Notes: generated by a model from the sequence alone, not told the origin. Positions 1 to 9,441 are shown, counted from the first letter of the stretch. The stretch is 64,000 nucleotides of DNA from Streptomyces hydrogenans (GCF_014656075.1 NZ_BNBS01000026.1:17691-81690), one strand, 5' to 3'. Numbers and translations: made by a program.

Positions 1-61
1 CGCCGCCGGACCCCCGAGGGGGCGGGCGGCGCGTCGGGGCGACCGGTGGTCGCGAGGTACA

Positions 62-1402
62 TCAGTGGCAGGTGTAGGTCGGGGCGGAGTCCTTGACCTG
101 GTCGTCGGTGCCGACGTACTGCCAGGTGTAGGTGGTGTCGGTGAGGTCCAGCTTCAGCACGCCGTAGGTGCCGCTGATCCGCTTCTGGCTGTTCGGCTGG
201 ACGGTCTCGATGTCGTACGGCTCGGCGCCGCCCATGCCGCCGACGATCTCGACCATGCCGTCGGCGGTGGCCCGCCCGTCGGGGTCCTGCGGGGCGAAGC
301 GCTCGTAGTGGTGGTCGTGCCCGTTGAGGACCAGGTCGGCCTTGGCCGCGTACAGGATCTTCCAGACGGGCTTGGAGACCGGGTCGTTGCCGTGGCCGCC
401 GGAGGAGTACAGCGGGTGGTGGAAGTAGGCGGCGACACAGCCCTTGGTGTTCCGCGCCAGGTCGTCCTTGAGCCACTGGATCTGCGCGGCGTCGTCGAAG
501 GAGTTGGAGTCGAGGGCGACGAAGTGCCAGTTGCCCTGGTCGTAGCTGTAGTAGGACTTGCCCTGCGGGTAGGCGATCGCGCCGAAGTACGCCTTGTAGC
601 CCGCGAGCGACCCCGCCGGGTCGTACGTCTCGTGGTTGCCGGGGACGGGCCGGGTCTTCGCCTTGAAGGCGCCCCAGCTCTTGTCGTAGTAGTTCCGGAA
701 GTCGGAGATCAGGGCGTCGTCGTACTGGTTGTCACCCATCGTCAGGTAGAAGGACGGGGCGATCCGCTGGGCGAGCGCCGCCGTCTTCGGGTGGGCGCAG
801 GAGCTGCTGGAGGCCGTGCACTGCGCGGCGATGTCACCGGCCGCGACGACCGTGAAGGCGCCGGTGGGCGGGGGAGTGTCGCCGGCCGTGCCGTACACCT
901 CCACCGACCAGAGCGAGTAGCCGTACGAGGTGCCGCGGGCGGTGCCGTACACGCGCAGGAAGCGGCCCTGGCCGGTGAGTCCGGTCCAGTCGTCCGTGCC
1001 GCCGTTCCCGGCGGTCTCGGTGGCGAGGCGGGTCCAGGTGGTGCCGTCGGCGGAGATCTCGACGCGGTACGCCTTGGCGTGGGCGACCTCCCAGACCAGC
1101 TTGACGCGGGAGACGGTGGCGGACGGGCCGAGGTCGACCCGCAGCCACTGCGGGTCGACGCCCTCGGCGCTGGCCCAGCGGGTGGTGGAGACGCCGTCGA
1201 AGGCCTTCTCCGGTCCGAAGGTGCCGTCCTCGACGGAGGACGAAGTGGCCGGGCGTCCCTGCGAGATGAGGGTGTCGGCGGCGGCGCCCGCCCGGTCCGG
1301 GAGGGCGAGGAGGAGCCCGCCGACGAGCAGCAGCACGGCGGCGAGCACGAGGGAGAGGGGGGTCGTGGTGCGGCGAGGTGGGGCGGAGGCGTACAGGCGC
1401 AT
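62..1402 (-). CDS. Secreted calcineurin-like metallophosphoesterase with discoidin (F5/8 type C) domain
   Basis: The protein has 446 residues. It starts at an ATG preceded by GGGAG seven bases upstream; longer in-frame starts lack a ribosome binding site and would bury the signal peptide. Residues 1-42 are a signal or anchor segment ending near AGAAA. Residues about 45-175 form a discoidin fold (AFDGVSTTRWAS, WLRVDLG), then a short TPPPT linker. The rest is a metallophosphoesterase with all dinuclear metal motifs visible: GDIA, GDNQYDD, GNHE, HHPLY and GHDHHYER. Such enzymes hydrolyse phosphate esters outside the cell, and the discoidin domain probably binds a surface glycan or lipid. The substrate cannot be told from sequence. 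It is monocistronic. A palindromic site about 220 bp upstream is shared with the beta-helix gene at 21199. Confidence 0.85.
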   Translation of the reverse strand: MRLYASAPPRRTTTPLSLVLAAVLLLVGGLLLALPDRAGAAADTLISQGRPATSSSVEDGTFGPEKAFDGVSTTRWASAEGVDPQWLRVDLGPSATVSRVKLVWEVAHAKAYRVEISADGTTWTRLATETAGNGGTDDWTGLTGQGRFLRVYGTARGTSYGYSLWSVEVYGTAGDTPPPTGAFTVVAAGDIAAQCTASSSSCAHPKTAALAQRIAPSFYLTMGDNQYDDALISDFRNYYDKSWGAFKAKTRPVPGNHETYDPAGSLAGYKAYFGAIAYPQGKSYYSYDQGNWHFVALDSNSFDDAAQIQWLKDDLARNTKGCVAAYFHHPLYSSGGHGNDPVSKPVWKILYAAKADLVLNGHDHHYERFAPQDPDGRATADGMVEIVGGMGGAEPYDIETVQPNSQKRISGTYGVLKLDLTDTTYTWQYVGTDDQVKDSAPTYTCH

Positions 1403-1624
1403 ACCTGGGCTCCCTGGCCTGAGGGGGGATGAGAGCTGGACACCGTGACGAGGCACCACGGTGTGGGCCGCCCGCGCCCGGGACATGGGCGCGGACGGCC
1501 GACCGCGTGGCGTTCGGGGCGCCACACGTCGGGGTGGTGCTCGGCGGCCGGGTCAGAGCTCTCACTGAGCGCGTCACGCCCCCGGAGGGGTCGCCGCGCC
1601 GAGCCGCTGCCAGGGATGTTAGCG

Positions 1625-1643
1625 GATAGTAAGGTTTCCTACC
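1625..1643. promoter_or_regulatory. Putative repressor operator upstream of the metallophosphoesterase
   Basis: Read on the minus strand the site is GGTAGGAAACCTTACTATC. Its core AGGAAACCTT recurs upstream of another secreted-enzyme gene at 22727-22745. It matches in 15 of 19 positions the palindrome GTTAGGAAACTTTCCTAAC that I recall for ROK-family control of Streptomyces chitosanase-type genes (from memory, not checked). The surrounding 1403-1717 holds no gene. Confidence 0.45.
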
Positions 1644-1665
1644 AGACTCTGGCGCGGGCCGGACC

Positions 1666-1712
1666 GGGCACCCGCACGGCCGCGCCCTTCGAGCGCGGGC
1701 CCGCGGGTGCCC
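1666..1712 (-). terminator. Hairpin terminator after the ABC-F gene
   Basis: Perfect 10-bp outer arms GGGCACCCGC and GCGGGTGCCC, with further G/C pairing inside, begin five bases beyond the ABC-F stop codon. There is no U-tract, as is usual in Streptomyces. Confidence 0.6.
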
Positions 1713-1717
1713 GAGGG

Positions 1718-3352
1718 TCAGACCGCGGGGGCCCCGGCGTCCCGCAGCGTCCCGTCCTCCAGCCGCAGCAGGCGGTTCACCCCGATCTCGGCGAGGAACC
1801 GCTCGTCGTGGCTGACGACGACGAACGCGCCCCGGTAGGAGTTGAGGGCGCTCTCCAACTGGCCCGCGCTGACCAGGTCGAGGTTGTTCGTCGGCTCGTC
1901 GAGCAGCAGCAGCTGCGGGGCCGGCTCGGCGCACAGCACGCAGGCGAGCGTGGCCCGCAGCCGCTCGCCGCCGGACAGGACGCCGACGGGCAGGTGCGCG
2001 CGGGCGCCCCGGAAGAGGAAGCGGGCGAGCAGGTTCATCCGCTCCGCCTCGGGCCGCTCGGGCGCGAACGCGGCGAAGTTCTCCGCCACCGTGCGGTCCA
2101 GGTCCAGCAGGTCCAGACGCTGCGAGAGGTAGGCGACGCGACCGTCGCCGCGCTTGACCTCCCCCGCGTCCGGGACGAGTTCGCCGGTGACGAGCCGCAT
2201 CAGGGTGGTCTTGCCGGAGCCGTTGGGACCGGTCAGCGCGATGCGCTCGGGGCCGCGCACGGACAGGTCGACGCCGCCCTCGGCGAACACCTCCCGGCCG
2301 TCGTGCCGGACCTGCATGCCCTCGCCCAGGAAGAGGTTGCGCCCGGCGGGCACCTGGGTGTCGGGCAGGTCCAGGACGAGCCGCTGCTCGTCGCGGAGCG
2401 CCCGCCCCGCCTCGTCGAGCCGGGCCTGGGCCTCGCCCACCCGGTTCGCGTGGGTCTGGCCGGCCCGGCCGGCGGACTCCTGGGCGCCCCGCTTCATGTT
2501 CCCGGCGAAGATGCGCGGCAGCCCGGCGCTCTTGAGGTTGCGGGCGGCGTTGCTCGCCCGCCGGTCGGCGCGCTCGCGGGCCTGCTGGAGCTCGCGCTTC
2601 TCCCGCTTCAGCTCCTGCTCCGCGTTGCGCACGTTCTTCTCCGCGACCTCCTGCTCGCCACGCACGGCCTCCTCGTAGGCGCTGAAGTTGCCGCCGTACA
2701 GGCGCAGTCGGGAGGCGCCGAGCTCGGCGATGCCGTCCATGCGGTCGAGCAGCGCCCGGTCGTGGGCGACGACGAGGAGCAGGCCGTCGAAGTCCGACAG
2801 CGCGTCGTACAGCTGGTGCCGGGCCTCCTGGTCGAGGTTGTTGGTCGGTTCGTCGAGCAGCAGCACGTCGGGCCGCTTGAGCAGCTGCGCGGCGAGGCCG
2901 AGGGAGACGACCTGGCCGCCGCTGAGGGTGCTCAGGGTGCGGTCGAGGGCGAGCCCGCCGAGACCGAGCCGGTCGAGCTGGGCGCGGGTGCGCTCCTCGA
3001 TGTCCCAGTCGTCGCCGATGGTGGTGAAGTGCTCCTCGGAGACGTCACCGGACTCGACGGCGTCCAGCGCGCGGATCACGTCGGCGACACCGAGGACGTC
3101 GCCGACGGTGAGGTCGCCGGTGAGCGGCAGCGACTGCGGGAGGTAGCCGAGGCCGCCGCCGACGGTGACCGAGCCGGCCGTGGGGCGCAGCTCGCCGGCG
3201 ATCAGCTTGAGCAGGGTGCTCTTCCCGGAGCCGTTGGGCGCGACGAGGCCCGTGCTGCCGCCGCCCAGGCTGAAGGACAGCTCGTGGAAGACGGGGGTGT
3301 CGTCGGGCCAGGAGAACGACAGGTCCGAGCAGACGACGGTGGCGTGAGACAT
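1718..3352 (-). CDS. ABC-F family ATPase (ribosome-associated, antibiotic-resistance type)
   Basis: The protein has 544 residues with two nucleotide-binding domains and no membrane segments, the defining ABC-F layout. Domain 1 has Walker A APNGSGKST (about residue 40), signature LSGGQ and LLDEPTNNLD. Domain 2 has TGPNGSGKTT, LSGGERLR and LLDEPTNNLD. Between them lies a long charged helical linker (QEVAEKN...KREKRELQQ) that in this family reaches toward the peptidyl-transferase centre. ABC-F proteins either protect ribosomes from antibiotics or act as translation factors. The length is like TlrC/OleB-type Streptomyces proteins, but the drug, if any, is unknown. The ATG at 3352 has GAGG eight bases upstream. 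The 5' region is bounded by the terminator at 3616. Confidence 0.85.
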   Translation of the reverse strand: MSHATVVCSDLSFSWPDDTPVFHELSFSLGGGSTGLVAPNGSGKSTLLKLIAGELRPTAGSVTVGGGLGYLPQSLPLTGDLTVGDVLGVADVIRALDAVESGDVSEEHFTTIGDDWDIEERTRAQLDRLGLGGLALDRTLSTLSGGQVVSLGLAAQLLKRPDVLLLDEPTNNLDQEARHQLYDALSDFDGLLLVVAHDRALLDRMDGIAELGASRLRLYGGNFSAYEEAVRGEQEVAEKNVRNAEQELKREKRELQQARERADRRASNAARNLKSAGLPRIFAGNMKRGAQESAGRAGQTHANRVGEAQARLDEAGRALRDEQRLVLDLPDTQVPAGRNLFLGEGMQVRHDGREVFAEGGVDLSVRGPERIALTGPNGSGKTTLMRLVTGELVPDAGEVKRGDGRVAYLSQRLDLLDLDRTVAENFAAFAPERPEAERMNLLARFLFRGARAHLPVGVLSGGERLRATLACVLCAEPAPQLLLLDEPTNNLDLVSAGQLESALNSYRGAFVVVSHDERFLAEIGVNRLLRLEDGTLRDAGAPAV

Positions 3353-3615
3353 GGAAACGACCTCGCGGGGGAGGAAGGGGGCGGGCGGCGGATACAGCTC
3401 CGCCCCGGGCAGACAAGGGGAAAAGGGGTACGACGAACGGGCCACCCCGGCTGCGCTCCTCGGCGCGTCCGGCGGCCGTCAGATCCGGATCTCACCCGGA
3501 GATGTCGTCGTCACCCGCCACGTCTGCTGCTCTCCTCGTTTCGCGATCAACGTCCTCACCAGCGTAACAGTCGGCCCTCGTGAACCCCCGGGAATTTCGC
3601 CCGCGCGCGCCACGC

Positions 3616-3653
3616 GGGCCGCCCCCGCCTCGGGGACGAGACGGGGGCGGCCC
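3616..3653 (-). terminator. Hairpin terminator of the sigma-factor operon
   Basis: A 12-bp perfect stem, GGGCCGCCCCCG with CGGGGGCGGCCC, has a 14-base loop carrying a further CTC/GAG pair. It lies 12 bases beyond the stop of the membrane-protein gene and separates that operon from the ABC-F leader. Apart from this hairpin, 3353-3664 shows no convincing gene. Confidence 0.65.
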
Positions 3654-3664
3654 TCCCGGACCCG

Positions 3665-4030
3665 CTAGGGCCTGGGTGTTCCCGCCGGGTGCGGGTGCGC
3701 CTTGGCGAGGGTGCACACGCCGTCCTCGCACCGGCGCTCCAGACGGCCCCGGGAGATCGTCTGGGCCAGGCCCACCATCCAGCAGGTGGGGCAGCCGCGG
3801 AAGGCGATCAGGGCCAGCGGGGCCGCCAGCAGGGTGGCCGGTCCGGCGACCGGCACCAGGGCGACGGAGCCGATGATCAGTCCGAAGCCGAGGGCGCCGC
3901 GGGCCAGATGGCGCGGCACCGAGCTGCTGGCGAAGTCCGGTCGGCCCGGCGCCGTGGCGCCCCGCCTCGTGAGGTCGACGAGCGGGACGTCGACGGGCTT
4001 GACGGCGTCGACGGTCGGGAGGGGGTTCAT
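3665..4030 (-). CDS. Small membrane protein with GCPTCW motif, coupled to the sigma factor
   Basis: The protein has 121 residues. Its ATG overlaps the sigma-factor stop (ATGA), so the two genes are translationally coupled. A hydrophilic N-terminus (about 1-40) is followed by a hydrophobic hairpin at residues 45-78, then GCPTCWMVGL, a basic stretch and a second cysteine pair CEDGVC. The hydrophobic hairpin ending in a Cys motif resembles YgaP/DUF2892-like membrane modules, but I could not assign a family firmly. A gene directly after an ECF sigma factor is often its anti-sigma factor. This one has cysteines that could sense redox or metal, but no ZAS HxxxCxxC motif is visible. Confidence 0.75.
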   Translation of the reverse strand: MNPLPTVDAVKPVDVPLVDLTRRGATAPGRPDFASSSVPRHLARGALGFGLIIGSVALVPVAGPATLLAAPLALIAFRGCPTCWMVGLAQTISRGRLERRCEDGVCTLAKAHPHPAGTPRP

Positions 4031-4644
4031 GGTCGCGGGTCTCCTTCGTCGGGGCGAGGAACGGTCGTCCGCCCGGTCGCCCGGGCGGACGGCGGATCGG
4101 TCACCGCCAGGGAGTGGCGGAGGGCGGCGCGCGCCCGGTGCAGCCGGGACTTCATCGCCGCGTTGCTCAGGCCGAGCGCGTGGGCGACGGTCCTTCCGGG
4201 CAGGCCCTGCACGTCCCGCATGATCAGCACCTGCCGCTGCTCCCGGGGCAGGGCCCCGACGGCGGCGGCGATCCGCTCGGCTTCCAGCCGGTGCAGGACG
4301 GCCTCCTCGGCGGACGGCTCCGCCGGGCCCTCGGCTCCGGCCGCCGCCGGTTCCTCGGGCCGCGCCACGAGCAGCCGGACCTGCCGGAGGCACTCGTTGC
4401 GCACGATGCGGAACATCCACGAGGCGAGCGCCCCCGACGCCCGCAGGGTGCCGATCTTCCGGTAGAGGATGATCAGCGCCTCCTGCGCCGCGTCCTCCGC
4501 GTCCTGCGGGGAGGCGCACAGCGACCGGGCGAACTTCCGCACGTGCGGCTGCGATTCCATGACGACGGTGGTCAGCGAGGCGACGTCGCCGTCCTGGGCG
4601 GCCCTGACCAGACGTTCGTCCGGCCAGGAGAAGGGTCGGTTCAT
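4027..4644 (-). CDS. ECF-subfamily RNA polymerase sigma factor
   Basis: The protein has 205 residues. Region 2 (about 10-85) carries the typical DAEDAAQEALIILYRKIG and WMFRIVRNECLR. Region 4 (about 120-175) reads LPREQRQVLIMRDVQGLPGR followed by the recognition helix ALGLSNAAMKSRLHRARAAL. ECF factors redirect RNA polymerase to a small regulon, normally under an anti-sigma factor. A linker of about 30 residues rich in Ala, Glu and Pro separates the two regions. The operon continues into the coupled small membrane protein and may begin with the 29-residue ORF at 4688-4777. Confidence 0.9.
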   Translation of the reverse strand: MNRPFSWPDERLVRAAQDGDVASLTTVVMESQPHVRKFARSLCASPQDAEDAAQEALIILYRKIGTLRASGALASWMFRIVRNECLRQVRLLVARPEEPAAAGAEGPAEPSAEEAVLHRLEAERIAAAVGALPREQRQVLIMRDVQGLPGRTVAHALGLSNAAMKSRLHRARAALRHSLAVTDPPSARATGRTTVPRPDEGDPRP

Positions 4645-4687
4645 GTGCTCTTCCTCGTGCTCTGCGGGCTCCCGTGGGCGGTGCGGA

Positions 4688-4777
4688 TCAGGCCCGGCTC
4701 CGGTACCGCCGGGTCAGGTGCCGGCCGCACGCCCCGACGAGCAGGACCCCGACGACGACGAGGGCGGTGATCAGCAT
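4688..4777 (-). CDS. Possible 29-residue single-pass membrane peptide
   Basis: The ORF encodes MLITALVVVGVLLVGACGRH followed by LTRRYRSRA. This is a hydrophobic helix with one Cys and then a strongly basic tail, the layout of small bacterial membrane peptides that insert N-out/C-in. It has an exceptionally good ribosome binding site (AAGGAG, five bases before ATG) and stops 43 bases before the sigma-factor ATG on the same strand. It is below normal gene-calling length. It could be a regulatory peptide of the sigma operon or a leader peptide. No homologue is recalled. Confidence 0.5.
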   Translation of the reverse strand: MLITALVVVGVLLVGACGRHLTRRYRSRA

Positions 4778-4794
4778 GATGTCTCCTTCCGGCG

Positions 4795-4817
4795 GTACCG
4801 GCCCGTGCGGCCGGTAC
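4795..4817 (-). terminator. Hairpin terminator between permease gene and sigma operon
   Basis: Perfect 9-bp stem GTACCGGCC / GGCCGGTAC with a five-base loop. It lies 54 bases beyond the permease stop and just before the ribosome binding site of the small ORF. It probably ends the long kynurenine-permease transcript; some read-through into the sigma operon is possible. Confidence 0.6.
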
Positions 4818-4870
4818 GCGGATAAGAGACGGCCGGCCCCGCGAAGGATTCGCCCCGGCGCGGAATTCTT

Positions 4871-6310
4871 CTAGGGCCGCTCCCCGGCCGGGGCCGCCGG
4901 GGTGGCCGGGGAGGCGTCGGACCGTCCGTCGCGGGCCGCCCTGCGGGCGCCGGTCAGGGCGTGACAGACCAGGAGGACGGCGGTGAAGGCGAGCCCGATG
5001 CCGGCCGCCTGCCGCATGTCGGGGACCTCCACGGCGGTCGCGGCGACGGCGAGGACGCCGACCCCGGCGACGACGGCGAGCTTGTCGCCGCCCGGGATGC
5101 TGAAGCCGGTGAACTCCTCCGGGTGCGCGTTCCGGTGCCGGCGGAAGGCCACGTACGAGGCGAGGATCAGCAGCCACACCATCAGGACGGCGAAGAGGGC
5201 GATCGACATCAGGATCCCGAAGAGCCCGCTGACGTCGTAGAAGGCGAGCAGGGCGGCCACCGCGATGCCCAGGGTGGACGCGGCCAGGGCGACCGCGGGG
5301 ACCCCGCGCCGGCTGAGCCGGGCCATCGGCGCCGGGGCGAGGCCGTCGCCGCCGAGCGAGTGCAGCAGCCGGGACGCGCCGTACAGGTGGGCGTTGGCGG
5401 CGGACATGGCGGCGATGAGGACGACCGCGTTGGTGACGGTCGCCGCGGCGGGCACGCCGATCTCCGTGAAGACCCGCACGAAGGGGCTGGCCTCGACGCT
5501 GCCGTCGCCGGCGGCGAGTCTGCGCCACGGGATCAGCGCCAGGACCAGGGTGATGGAGAGGAGGTAGAAGAAGGCGAGCCGCCAGGCCAGCTGGCGCATC
5601 GCGGTCCGGATGGTGCGCTGCGGGTCGGCGGCCTCGGCGGAGGCGATGGCGACGACCTCGAAGCCGGCGTAGGCGAACATCACCACGGACATGCCGATCC
5701 AGACGGCCTTGGCGCCGTGCGGGAGGAAGCCGCCGTCGTCGGTGAGGTGGGCGAGGCCGGTGGCCTCCGTGTCGGGCAGGCCGAAGAAGACCAGCAGCGC
5801 GGCGCAGAGCACGAAGGCGCACAGCGCCACCACCTTGACGGTGGAGAGCCAGAACTCCGTGGTGCCGAAGGACTTCACGCTGATGACGTTGACCGCGAGG
5901 ACGATCGCGGCGATCGCCACGATGGCCAGCGACATCGGCACGCCGGGCCACCACCACCGGATGTAGAGCGCGGAGGCGACGACCTCCGTGCCGATGACCA
6001 CGACCGCGCTGAACCAGTACAGCCACCGGCTGAGGAAGCCGGCCCACGGCCCGAGGTAGCGGTGCGCGACGGTGCCGAACGAGCCCGGCACGGGATGGGC
6101 GGCGGACATCTCGCCGAGGAGCACGGCGATGACGGCCACCAGCACCGCCCCGATCACGTACGAGACGATCACGGCGGGCCCGGCGACGGATATCGCCGTC
6201 CCGGAGCCGAGGAAGAGACCGGTGCCGAGCGCGGAGCCCAGCCCGATCATGGTGGTCTGGCGGTGGGTGAGCGAGCGGACCAGTCCTGCGGAGTCGCTGG
6301 ATGCGGGCAT
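4871..6310 (-). CDS. APC-superfamily amino-acid permease
   Basis: The protein has 479 residues with about 12 membrane helices. The N-terminal region shows the amino-acid permease signature: LTHRQTTMIGLGSALGTGLF at about 12-31 (helix 1 substrate-backbone motif GLGSALGTGLFLGSG), then GPAVIVSYVIG and GEMSAAHPVPGSF. It resembles the GabP/aromatic amino-acid transporter group. It is the last gene of the minus-strand kynurenine operon, 71 bp after the LVIVD gene. Uptake of tryptophan, kynurenine or another aromatic amino acid is therefore the obvious hypothesis, but specificity cannot be read from sequence. The hydrophilic tail is Ala/Pro-rich. The ATG at 6310 is preceded by a GGAAGG about 11 bases upstream. 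Confidence 0.88.
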   Translation of the reverse strand: MPASSDSAGLVRSLTHRQTTMIGLGSALGTGLFLGSGTAISVAGPAVIVSYVIGAVLVAVIAVLLGEMSAAHPVPGSFGTVAHRYLGPWAGFLSRWLYWFSAVVVIGTEVVASALYIRWWWPGVPMSLAIVAIAAIVLAVNVISVKSFGTTEFWLSTVKVVALCAFVLCAALLVFFGLPDTEATGLAHLTDDGGFLPHGAKAVWIGMSVVMFAYAGFEVVAIASAEAADPQRTIRTAMRQLAWRLAFFYLLSITLVLALIPWRRLAAGDGSVEASPFVRVFTEIGVPAAATVTNAVVLIAAMSAANAHLYGASRLLHSLGGDGLAPAPMARLSRRGVPAVALAASTLGIAVAALLAFYDVSGLFGILMSIALFAVLMVWLLILASYVAFRRHRNAHPEEFTGFSIPGGDKLAVVAGVGVLAVAATAVEVPDMRQAAGIGLAFTAVLLVCHALTGARRAARDGRSDASPATPAAPAGERP

Positions 6311-6381
6311 GACGGAGGGACCCTTCCGGGGGACGGGGAACAGCGGGGAGGGGAGGGGGAGCGGGGGCGAGGAGGAGGGGC

Positions 6382-8154
6382 TCAGAACTCGCTGGTGCGG
6401 AACGGCTTCGCCGGGCGGTCGAGGTCGGGCTTGCCCAGGACCTTCGACGACAGGGCGTAGATGCCGTGGTTGGTCAGCGCCCAGGCGATGTTGCGGTCCC
6501 ACTCCACGTAGACCCCGTGGGTCTGGTTGCCGTACGCGTAGTCCGCCGTGTCGCGGCCGTACGCCTTGGGGACGAAGTACGCGGCGATCTCGGGCGCGGC
6601 CGGGTCGGAGACGTCGAAGAACTGGACGCCCGCGTTGTAGAAGCCGTAGCCGAGGAGGCCGGCGTCGTGGCGGCCCGGGTTGGTGTAGTAGCCGGTCCGC
6701 TTGGGGCCGAAGCTGCCGCGGCGCTGGCAGTAGTCGGCGAAGCCGGCCGTCCGCGGCGGGACGGGGCGGGGGAGGGCGCCGACCACGCGGGGGCGGGCCG
6801 GGTCGCGGACGTCGATCTGGTAGACGTCCTTGTAGGGCTCGTAGCAGTCCTCGGTGAGCGGGTAGCCGGAGTAGTAGATCATCCCGGTCTTCTCGTACTG
6901 GGAGACGTCGATGTTGTCCCCCTCGGTGCCCGCCACCGACGCCGGCAGGTCCAGGTGGGCGACGGTCCTCAGGTCGGAGGGGTCGGACACGTCCAGGACC
7001 GTCAGGCCGTAGCCGCCCATCGCGGCGAAGGCGTAGCGCCCGCCCTTCTCCACGGGCTTGGGGAGGAAGAGCGGCATCCGGGCGCCCATCCAGCTGGTCC
7101 GGTTGCCGCAGCGCGGGTTCTTCCGGTAGGCGGCGTCCTCGCCGGTGCGCTGGCCGGGCAGGTGCCAGGTGTCGAGGAGCCGGGGGTGGGCCGGGTCGGA
7201 CATGTCCCAGGACTGGTAGCCGGCCGAGTGCAGGTTGGTCGGGTACTCGGTGCCGGAGTAGGTGTCGTCCGGTGCCGTGGCGATGAACATGTACCGCCCG
7301 CCCGCCCAGTGGGGCACGTCGATGGAGCCCGAGCCCTGCTGCGCGGTCGCCGGGTCGGAGCGGAGCGGGTCGGCCTGCGTGGAGTCGGTGGAGACCGTCG
7401 CGAGCAGCTTCCAGTCCTTCTTGCGCGGCCCGTCCAGGCGGTAGACCTTGAAGCCCTTGAGCCCCGGCTTCTCCCTCAGCTTCCGCACGCCGTCGGGGTT
7501 GTTGTACTTGTCGAGGGGCGGGTGGTCGGAGAGTTCGGAGATCTGCCGCTTGCTCTCGAAGCTCTGCACCATGACGTAGGCGTCGAGCTTCTCGCTCCAC
7601 TGGATGGTGGAGGCGCCCCAGTAGTCGTGCGCCGCCCAGTCGCCGTTGGCGCGGGTCTCGTCGCCGCCGACGTCCTCCCGGCTCAGCTTCTCGACGACCT
7701 TCACCTTCTTGACGTCGGTGATGTCGTAGACGCGGCCCTCCGACCGGTCGTACTGGAAGAGGTAGCGGCGCCCGTCGAAGTCGACGACGTTCTGCCAGGT
7801 GTGGAAGTAGTCCGGGGTGAAGTCGGCTCCCTCGTAAGCCGCTTCGACCTTCATGTTCTTGATGTACGACCTGGTGTCGTACTCCGCCCGGCGGCCTGGG
7901 AAGGGGTGCTCGGACTCCTCGTCGACCGGGGTGAGCGCGGGGTGCCGGAAGGTGCCGTCCAGCTGCATGCCGTACGCGCCGGGGTCGGCCTGTTCCGGCC
8001 GTCGGTCGGCGCAGACGGCGCGGACGTCCGGGTCGCCGGCGGCCGGGGCGGCGGCCCCGGAGGTGGCGCCGGAGACCCCGGGGACGAGCAGCGTGGCCGT
8101 CGCGGCGGCGGCGACGGCGGCGGCGAGCGCCGCGTTTCTGCGGGTGGAGCGCAT
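6382..8154 (-). CDS. Secreted LVIVD-repeat beta-propeller protein
   Basis: The protein has 590 residues. Residues 1-36 are a signal peptide (RSTRR, a hydrophobic Ala/Leu core, cleavage near SGA). The mature part carries LVIVD-type repeats: YDITDVKKVKVVEKL, WDMSDPAHPRLLDTWHLP, LDVSDPSDLRTVAHLDLPA, IDVRDPARPRVVGALPRP and FDVSDPAAPEIAAYFVP. These are the blades of a beta-propeller. No catalytic motif is visible. It lies between kynureninase (58 bp upstream) and the permease (71 bp downstream) on the same strand, so it is probably co-transcribed with a catabolic operon, an unusual place for such a protein. A binding or cell-surface role is likely; the ligand is unknown. Confidence 0.8.
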   Translation of the reverse strand: MRSTRRNAALAAAVAAAATATLLVPGVSGATSGAAAPAAGDPDVRAVCADRRPEQADPGAYGMQLDGTFRHPALTPVDEESEHPFPGRRAEYDTRSYIKNMKVEAAYEGADFTPDYFHTWQNVVDFDGRRYLFQYDRSEGRVYDITDVKKVKVVEKLSREDVGGDETRANGDWAAHDYWGASTIQWSEKLDAYVMVQSFESKRQISELSDHPPLDKYNNPDGVRKLREKPGLKGFKVYRLDGPRKKDWKLLATVSTDSTQADPLRSDPATAQQGSGSIDVPHWAGGRYMFIATAPDDTYSGTEYPTNLHSAGYQSWDMSDPAHPRLLDTWHLPGQRTGEDAAYRKNPRCGNRTSWMGARMPLFLPKPVEKGGRYAFAAMGGYGLTVLDVSDPSDLRTVAHLDLPASVAGTEGDNIDVSQYEKTGMIYYSGYPLTEDCYEPYKDVYQIDVRDPARPRVVGALPRPVPPRTAGFADYCQRRGSFGPKRTGYYTNPGRHDAGLLGYGFYNAGVQFFDVSDPAAPEIAAYFVPKAYGRDTADYAYGNQTHGVYVEWDRNIAWALTNHGIYALSSKVLGKPDLDRPAKPFRTSEF

Positions 8155-8212
8155 GGGACGGTCCTTTCGGAGACGTACGCGGGGGAGGGAGCGGTGCTGC
8201 GGGGGCGAGGGC

Positions 8213-9441
8213 TCAGGTGACGGTCGGGCGCTCGCGGAACTCGGGGGCCCGATGGGCGCCGGAGACCGCGATGTCCCTCAACTCCTCGACGGCGCGCAGC
8301 ACATCGGCGTGCGTGACGTACAGCGCGTTGAAGCCGAAGCGGAGCAGGTCCGGGGCGCGCATGTCGCCGATCACGCCCCGGGCGGTGAGCGCGGCGACCA
8401 GGGGGTACGCCTCCGGGTGCCGCAGCGCGGCCTGGCTGCCCCGGCGCGCGGGGTCGCGCGGGGTCGCGGGGGTGAAGCCGAGGCTGTCGAGGAGGGAGTC
8501 GGCGCACTCCTGGAAGAAGCCGGTCAGCGACAGGCTCTTCCGGCGCACCTCGGCCATGTCCACCCCGTCGAAGGCGGTCAGCGCGGCCTCCAGGGCGAGC
8601 AGCGACAGCAGCGCGGGCGTGCCGATCCTGGCCCGGGCGACGCCCGGCCCGGGGGCGTACGTGCCGGACATCGCGAAGGGCGCGGCATGGCCGTGCCAGC
8701 CGGTCAGCGGCTGGTCGAAGCCGTCCTGGTGGCGGGCGGCGACATAGGCGAAGGCCGGTGCGCCGGGCCCGCCGGACAGGTACTTGTAGCCGCAGCCGAC
8801 CGCGAAGTCCGCCCCGATCGCGTCGAGTTCGACCGGCAGCGCGCCCGCCGCGTGGCAGAGGTCCCAGTGCGCCAGGGCGCCGGCGGCGTGCGCGGCGGCC
8901 GTGAGCGCGGCCATGTCGTACAGCTCGCCGGTGCGGTAGTCCACCGGCGCGTAGGCGGCGACGGCCACGTCCGCGCCCTCGGCGGCCAGCACGGCGGCGG
9001 CCTCCCGGGCCGGCACCCGGCGGACGTCGAGGCCGAGGAGGCGTCCCACCGAGTCGGCGATGTACTGGTCGGTGGGGAAGTGGTCGGGGTCGGTCAGCAG
9101 CAGCCGGCGCCCGGGCCGCAGCCGGGCCGCCGCCAGCAGGGTGTTGAACAGCTGGACGCTCGTGGAGTCCCCGGCGACGACCTGCCCCGGGGCGGCGCCG
9201 ATCAGCCGGCCGACGGCGTCCCCGGTCCTGGCCGGTGCCTCCCACCAGCCGTTGGCGTTCCAGGAGCGGATCAGGTCGGTGCCCCACTGCCGGTGCACGG
9301 CGTCCTCGACGACCGCGGGGACGGCGGCGGGCAGCGCCCCCAGCGAGTTGCCGTCCAGGTACACCACCCCCTCCGGGAGCAGGAAGCGGGAGCGGACGTG
9401 GGCGAGGGGGTCGGCCGCGTCCAGCGCGGCGGCGCGCTCGG

